Shown piece by piece: positions 33,356 through 37,521 of a DNA stretch of 37,521 nucleotides. The DNA is from Acidobacteriota bacterium (lineage in GTDB: Bacteria > Acidobacteriota > Vicinamibacteria > Marinacidobacterales > SMYC01), in contig SMYC01000021.1 of the NCBI GenBank assembly GCA_004356105.1, positions 1 to 37,521 on the forward strand, read 5' to 3'. The stretch's first letter is position 1. Every line of letters starts with the position of its first letter. The notes beneath the pieces are model-generated. The model worked only from the letters and a program-made list of their open reading frames with translations. It did no database searches and was not told where the DNA came from. The translations under genes were made by a program, and so were the position numbers.

Positions 33356-35404
33356 TTACAGCCGAATGTCGTCGATGCCTAAGGCTTTGGCCTGCCGTTG
33401 AAGCTTCTTCAGTTTTTCGCTATCGTCTCCAGACGCATCGGTCGCGATCTTCGTCAGGAGCGCACCGATGGTGATGTCCTTGAGGGTTCCTCCGTCGATG
33501 CCGGAATCTTTCATCATCTGCCGGATCTCTTTGATGATGTTCTTATCGCCATTGAAATAGTCCTTGGCGAGCCCAGAGATGACGTCGCTATGCTCGACGA
33601 GCGCGTCGATGCCCTTGCCCATGCTGATGGAGTTCACTATGCGGTCGAGAAAGACACCGTCGCCGCCGACGATGTCGATATCCGCCGACTCGAGCGCTTT
33701 GGAGAGGATTTGGGCTTTGTGCCCGGCCACGGCTTCGCGCGCCTGGATGGCTTCGAGACCGAGCACGCGCTCGTTCTCGAGTCGGATGCGGTACTCCTCG
33801 TGCTCGCGGCTGTCCTTGTCGAGCAACTTCATCGCCTCAGCCTTTTCGGCGAGGCCTTTCGCTTCAGCGCCGAACTTCTGTTCGATGGTGTGCGCCTCGG
33901 CGACGCCTTTCTCGCGAACCACGGTCGCTTCCGCGGTGCCGACTTTCTCGACAGCGCTCGCTTGGGCTTCTTGGACCCGGACTTCGGCGATGCCGTGTTT
34001 CTCGGACGCGACGGCGTCGGCCTCTTTGACCCTGGCGGCCGCGAGCCCTTCGGCAGCGGCTTCCGCCTGGGCGCCTTCCGCGAGACGGATCTTGGCTTTT
34101 GCGTCGCGGTCGGCGGCCTCGAGCTGGGCGTCGGCGAGGGTGACCCGCTCGACGGCGTGGTGCTTAGCGGCTTGCTCCTGGGCCTCGGCGGCCTTGATGT
34201 CCTTGACGAGGGCTTCTTCCGCCGCGGCCTCGGCCGTGATGATCGTGGCCTTTTTGGCACGCCTGGCTGCCTCGACGACCTGGAGCTCTTTGATGCGCTC
34301 CCGCTCTTCGACAACGGTGCGCTCGACAGCGACGCGTTCGCGGATCACGTCCTGAATCGCTTTTCGCTCGATTTCGAGAGCTTTCTCCTTGTCGATGCGC
34401 TGGAGCTCGACTTCACGTTCGCGGAGCACCTCTTCGAGCTGGCGGTCTTTCAAGACCCGCTCCGTCTCGACGCCAATAACGCGCTCGCGGTTCTTGCCTG
34501 CAACCTGGACCTGGCGGTTCTTGTTCTCCTCGGCGACCTGGACCTCTTCGTCCGTTTTGATGCGCGCCGTTTCGGCCTTGAGCCGCTCTTCCGCCTGGAC
34601 TTGCTGGAGCGTGGCCGTTTCGCGGGCGCGTACCGACTCGATCTCACGCTTTTGCTTCGATTGAGCGTCCGCGTGCTCGCGATCGAGCTCGAGGATGACT
34701 TTCGCGCGCTCGACATCCTGTTTCGTGATGGCTTTCTTCTCGTTGTTCTCGAACGCGTTGGTTTGGATGTTCTCGATCGCGGTGAGCTCGGTGATTCGTC
34801 TTATGCCTTGAGCGTCGAGGATGTTCTGCGGGTCGAGATGCTCGATGGGGGTCTGCTCGAGATAGTCGATGGCGGCGTCCTCGAGCGAGTAGCCGTTCAA
34901 ATCACGGCCGATGATGTCGATGATGGCGTCGCGGAATTCGTCGCGTTTCGTATAGAGGTCTACGAAGTCGAGCTGTTTGCCTACGGTCTTGAGCGCTTCG
35001 GAGAACTTCGCGCTGAAGAGCTCGTCGAGCGTTTCGGGAGATGACGCGCGCGCGCAGCCGATCGACTGCGCGACTTTGATGACATCTTCTTTGCGTTTGT
35101 TGACGCGCACGAAGAAGTTGACTTTGATGTCGGCACGAATGTTGTCACGGCAGATCAGTCCGTCTTTCCCGCGCCGATCGATCTCGAGTGTTTTGACCGA
35201 GATATCCATGATCTCGGCCTTGTGGATTACCGGGAGCACCGTCGCGCCCGTGAACGTGACTTCGGGTTCTTGCTTCATCTTGTTGACGACGAGCGCTTTG
35301 CCTTGTTCTACCTTTTTGTAGAACTTGGCGATGAGCATCAAAAGGCCCGTGCCCAGGATGAGTACGCCCACGCCGACGGCGAGTAAGACCATTACCCAAT
35401 ACAT
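33356..35404 (-). CDS. Flotillin family protein, YqiK-like
   Basis: 682 residues. One N-terminal span (about 3-26, 'VMVLLAVGVGVLILGTGLLM') leads into a band-7/SPFH domain (about 30-220: 'VEQGKALVVNKMKQEPEVTF', 'DISVKTLEIDRRGKDGLICR', 'LEDAAIDYLEQTPIEHLDPQ'). The long Ala/Glu/Arg-rich coiled coil of flotillins follows (about 225-570), then a short C-terminal region. Flotillins assemble into large membrane rings and organise microdomains. The closest known arrangement is E. coli YqiJ-YqiK, also found here with YqiJ just upstream (24-base gap). Start: ATG 35404 with AGGGGGAG five bases upstream. Low-complexity repeats in the coiled coil make long antisense reading frames, which are artefacts. 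Confidence 0.9.
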   Translation of the reverse strand: MYWVMVLLAVGVGVLILGTGLLMLIAKFYKKVEQGKALVVNKMKQEPEVTFTGATVLPVIHKAEIMDISVKTLEIDRRGKDGLICRDNIRADIKVNFFVRVNKRKEDVIKVAQSIGCARASSPETLDELFSAKFSEALKTVGKQLDFVDLYTKRDEFRDAIIDIIGRDLNGYSLEDAAIDYLEQTPIEHLDPQNILDAQGIRRITELTAIENIQTNAFENNEKKAITKQDVERAKVILELDREHADAQSKQKREIESVRARETATLQQVQAEERLKAETARIKTDEEVQVAEENKNRQVQVAGKNRERVIGVETERVLKDRQLEEVLREREVELQRIDKEKALEIERKAIQDVIRERVAVERTVVEERERIKELQVVEAARRAKKATIITAEAAAEEALVKDIKAAEAQEQAAKHHAVERVTLADAQLEAADRDAKAKIRLAEGAQAEAAAEGLAAARVKEADAVASEKHGIAEVRVQEAQASAVEKVGTAEATVVREKGVAEAHTIEQKFGAEAKGLAEKAEAMKLLDKDSREHEEYRIRLENERVLGLEAIQAREAVAGHKAQILSKALESADIDIVGGDGVFLDRIVNSISMGKGIDALVEHSDVISGLAKDYFNGDKNIIKEIRQMMKDSGIDGGTLKDITIGALLTKIATDASGDDSEKLKKLQRQAKALGIDDIRL

Positions 35405-35428
35405 GAATTCTCCCCCTATCGAGCCAAA

Positions 35429-36229
35429 CTATGGATCGACCACATTCGATGCTTCAGCCAAGGCATCGTCGACGGGTCCAATGAAAAAGACCCCGTCGGC
35501 CGGGTCGTAGCGATACACGAGCGCCTTTTCGCCTCGCGTCAATTGGTTGTCCTGCGGGCAGCGCACTTCGGCGACGAAACCCGTCGCACCGTCCTCAATC
35601 TCGGCGCGGCCGAAAGTATCGTCGACTTTCGCTGATGTAACGATGCACATCTTTCCGACGAGCGCAGCGCGACTCGGCGCAGTTGGTGTCACGAAGATTT
35701 TCCTGAGAGGACGAGTGGAGATCGCCGCCAAGACCAACGATCCGAAAACCGACGCTCCAGCGAGAAAACCGCCGACGAGGAACGTCGCCGCGGCGGCGCC
35801 CAGTAATTTGGTGCCGACCATGCTGATAACCCATGCCCAGAGCAGCACGAAGCTTGCTACAACCGTGATGGGCACACCGCGAACGCCCATCATGTTCAAG
35901 AGCCCGGAGAGGGCGCCGTGGCGGGCCCCGTCGCTCGTATCTCCTGAATCAGCGGCATCAGCGACGTCCGCCGCGCCATCGACGGCGCCATCGATCGCAG
36001 CGTCGATCGATTCAGCCGCACCTTCGACGGCCCCGTCCGCCATCCCGTCAATGGATTCGAGCGCTCCGTCAAGGGCCGCATCGATGCTGTCGAGACCGAG
36101 GGCGCTGTCGAGAAAGTCGAGGTCGAGAGCGCCGAAGATCACGACGAGCCAGTACAGGAGGGCGAGCGCGAGGCCGAACGAAAACACGATCGTGGGAAAT
36201 GTCACGACCGTTACCAGAAACTCCTGCAC
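35429..36229 (-). CDS. YqiJ-like OB-fold membrane protein
   Basis: 266 residues. An N-terminal span (about 6-32, 'FPTIVFSFGLALALLYWLVV') is followed by an acidic Ala/Asp-rich extracytoplasmic segment (about 38-100) built of 'SIDAA/SIDGM'-type repeats. Two more spans come next ('VPITVVASFVLLWAWVISMV' and 'FLVGGFLAGASVFGSLVLAA'), then a cytosolic C-terminal OB-fold (about 185-255: 'LVGKMCIVTSAKVDDTFGRA', 'ATGFVAEVRCPQ', 'GEKALVYRYDPADGVFFI') as in NfeD/YqiJ partners of SPFH proteins. Start: GTG 36229, because AAAGGAG precedes it by seven bases and YqiJ homologues begin here. An ATG 36 bases further upstream (36265) lacks a site. First gene of the cluster. Confidence 0.85.
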   Translation of the reverse strand: MQEFLVTVVTFPTIVFSFGLALALLYWLVVIFGALDLDFLDSALGLDSIDAALDGALESIDGMADGAVEGAAESIDAAIDGAVDGAADVADAADSGDTSDGARHGALSGLLNMMGVRGVPITVVASFVLLWAWVISMVGTKLLGAAAATFLVGGFLAGASVFGSLVLAAISTRPLRKIFVTPTAPSRAALVGKMCIVTSAKVDDTFGRAEIEDGATGFVAEVRCPQDNQLTRGEKALVYRYDPADGVFFIGPVDDALAEASNVVDP

Positions 36230-36612
36230 GATTCTGCTCCTTTCGACATTTCGAAACACTGCCACTTGGGATGTTGGGTGGCGGCAGTGCGGGCGAAGAG
36301 ACGAAGACGCCCCGTCGGCCCGATAGAGTTATCGCGATTTGAGAATCGTGATTTCGATTGCGGATGTGCCGGTTGTGGTATCCAAAGCTAGCATCAGGCC
36401 CGAACTCTGCTGCCAATAGTACGCGAAAAGCCGAACGAAGATCAAGCGCCAACCGTTTCGCGCGTTTCGGTGCCTTTCTTCGATTATTGTATGGAAAATC
36501 TAACACCGTAGTTATCGATGTTTTGAAACGTATTGCGTTGCATAAACCGTTCGCCACTAGCCAATTGGCCATGGATTGGTTCCGCCGGGGGGAACGCGGC
36601 GTCTTTTTCGTC
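36230..36612. other. Intergenic region upstream of the YqiJ-first cluster
   Basis: No gene is seen on either strand; long minus-strand frames here lack start signals and protein-like composition. It becomes steadily more AT-rich to the right. It should hold the promoter of the leftward cluster (see 36416-36445). Confidence 0.5.
36416..36445 (-). promoter_or_regulatory. Possible promoter of the YqiJ-flotillin-PspA cluster
   Basis: Minus strand TTGATC, 18 bases, TACTAT (four of six matches each), about 185 bases before the YqiJ start. A second -10-like TACAAT lies a little further upstream without a -35. Neither is strong. Confidence 0.25.
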
Positions 36613-36641
36613 TTGACAGCAAGGGGGGCCATCTATAGTAT
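36613..36641 (+). promoter_or_regulatory. Strong sigma-70 promoter reading toward leuB
   Basis: TTGACA (perfect -35), exactly 17 bases, TAGTAT (four of six). It is the best promoter match in the window. Expected transcription start is about 36648. The next gene on this strand is leuB at 36979, about 330 bases on, with a terminator hairpin between. Confidence 0.55.
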
Positions 36642-36647
36642 TGCTCT

Positions 36648-36902
36648 ACCCAACACAACGCTAGTAATCATCAGATATTAAATTATGTTCTTGTTTTGTG
36701 ATTCCATAATGGGCAGTTCGCCAGGGGTCCCCAAAAGACCTGTCTTTTATAACTCGGGTCTTATCCATCCATCGACCGAACCCGCAACTTTATCCTGCTT
36801 TTTCATTTACCCCGTCCTAAACAACTCCACATAAACAATCCTTGGCAACAGTTTTTTTTGGAATCATAGGGGGGCGCTTCCGGGCGCCCCCCAATCTTAT
36901 TT
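36648..36902 (+). ncRNA. Candidate attenuated leader of leuB or independent small RNA
   Basis: A promoter-to-terminator unit of about 255 bases with no convincing gene. It contains AAAAGA-CCTG-TCTTTT (a 6-bp hairpin at about 36734-36749) and other short pairings, and is more AT-rich than its surroundings. A 49-codon frame (36685-36834, starts MFLFCDS) has no ribosome site and is not rich in Leu codons, so classical leucine-peptide attenuation is not obvious. Either readthrough at the terminator controls leuB, or the unit is a free RNA. No known RNA family is recognised. Confidence 0.35.
36869..36902 (+). terminator. Intrinsic terminator upstream of leuB
   Basis: GGGGGGCGC, a six-base loop, GCGCCCCCC: nine perfect GC-rich pairs, followed by AATCTTATTT. 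It lies about 230 bases after the promoter at 36613 and about 80 bases before the leuB ATG. Confidence 0.65.
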
Positions 36903-36978
36903 AGCGAGAGCTTTTTTTGTCCGAAGCTTTTCCCCATCTATCGCCAATGCCGCGAACGTTTCGTGTTAAAGATCACGC

Positions 36979-37521
36979 ATGAAACTGACGATCACGATTC
37001 TGCCTGGCGACGGCATCGGACCCGAAGTCGTCGCCGAAGCGATGAAGACCCTGGACGCGGTGGCGTCCAAGTTTGGTCACGAGACCGAAACCACGCCCTA
37101 TCCGTTCGGCTCCGCAGGCTACGACGCTTCGGGCAAGGGGTTTCCGGATGAGACGCGCGACGCGTGCACGAGCGCTCCCGCTATTTTTCTCGGGTCCGTC
37201 GGCGACCCGAGGCACGACCACTTGCCGCCGAACGAACGTCCGGAGCTCGCGCTACTCGAGTTACGCCGACTCATCGGGAGCTTTGCGAACCTGCGTCCCG
37301 TCATCTCGCAATTCGTCTCGCCAACGTCACCCTTCAAGCCCGAAACACTCGAGGGCGTCGATCTTCTGATCGTCCGCGAGCTCACCGGAGGCCTGTACTT
37401 CGGTGAGCCCCGTGGCATCTCGGGAGAGGGGGAGGATCGCCAGGCGGTCAACACGCTGACGTACCACACAAAGGAAATCGTCCGCGTGGCGCGCGTCGCG
37501 TTCGAAGCGGCGAAGGGAAGA
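36979..37521 (+). CDS. leuB: 3-isopropylmalate dehydrogenase, N-terminal part (cut by right edge)
   Basis: 181 codons are visible, open to the right edge. 'LTITILPGDGIGPEVVAEAM' is the start typical of isopropylmalate/isocitrate dehydrogenases. Then come 'FGSAGYDASGKGFPDETRDA', 'AIFLGSVGDPRHDH', 'LLELRRLIGSFANLRPV' (substrate-recognising Leu and Arg), and 'DLLIVRELTGGLYFGEPRG', which separates LeuB from isocitrate dehydrogenase. It oxidises and decarboxylates 3-isopropylmalate with NAD in leucine synthesis, in the cytosol. ATG 36979 has only a weak AAAG upstream. A long leader with a terminator precedes it. Confidence 0.92.
   Translation, partial: MKLTITILPGDGIGPEVVAEAMKTLDAVASKFGHETETTPYPFGSAGYDASGKGFPDETRDACTSAPAIFLGSVGDPRHDHLPPNERPELALLELRRLIGSFANLRPVISQFVSPTSPFKPETLEGVDLLIVRELTGGLYFGEPRGISGEGEDRQAVNTLTYHTKEIVRVARVAFEAAKGR

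Noticed and set aside
33398-35044. 548-codon open frame on the plus strand across the flotillin gene
   Set aside because: Antisense shadow of a low-complexity Ala/Glu/Arg coiled coil; the product is Leu/Asp/Phe monotony without start signals, and the minus-strand gene is clearly flotillin.
36685-36834. 49-codon frame as a leucine leader peptide for leuB
   Set aside because: No run of Leu codons and no ribosome site; kept only as a remark under the leader feature.

Overview
The window is GC-rich bacterial chromosomal DNA. The organism cannot be named from it. The mix of genes points to a large-genome environmental lineage such as Acidobacteriota (possibly Myxococcota or Gemmatimonadota): relics of PASTA-less Ser/Thr kinases fused to PD40-type propellers, an S9 peptidase relic, a monohaem CxxCH 'thiol-disulfide isomerase-like' cytochrome relic, a DinB relic, HNH proteins with a helical N-terminal domain, and DUF502, DUF3686 and YqiJ/YqiK genes. 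This placement is inference. No tRNA, rRNA, CRISPR array or intact insertion sequence was found.

Layout. 1-1832: two related HNH nuclease genes, the first cut by the window edge. 1810-3377 (minus): an SSS-family symporter followed by a 36-residue membrane partner. 3378-4268: relic-rich gap. 4269-5711: an Old Yellow Enzyme (OYE) family oxidoreductase. 5750-6850 (minus): a two-domain rhodanese. 6900-8093: a mosaic of gene fragments, best explained by an old tandem duplication. 8094-8814: a VapBC-like toxin-antitoxin pair. 8847-15123 (minus): a tightly overlapping five-gene operon for CoA-dependent breakdown of a 2-substituted benzoate, most likely 2-aminobenzoate (anthranilate). 15174-18140 (minus): a receiver/PEP-synthase-like fusion protein. 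18205-20513: small hypothetical genes and several broken genes. 20537-23560 (minus): an amidohydrolase lipoprotein gene followed by NADP-type glutamate dehydrogenase. 23548-24132: two relics meeting head on. 24129-24773 (minus): DUF502.

24895-36229 (minus) is the most interesting block. It is a single-direction cluster in the order YqiJ-like OB-fold membrane protein, YqiK-like flotillin, 1791-residue DUF3686 AAA ATPase, PspA/IM30, a second AAA ATPase, and a YkgJ-type cysteine-cluster protein. The last three genes overlap. Together they look like a membrane-microdomain or envelope-stress machine in which ATPases act on flotillin and PspA polymers. 36613-36902 holds a strong promoter and an intrinsic terminator with no gene between them, in front of leuB (36979 to the right edge). 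This is a candidate attenuated leader or small RNA.

Two general features stand out. Several minus-strand genes have no Shine-Dalgarno sequence and have promoter-like elements almost touching the start codon, suggesting leaderless mRNAs. There is also an unusual density of genes that have lost their middle but kept both ends.
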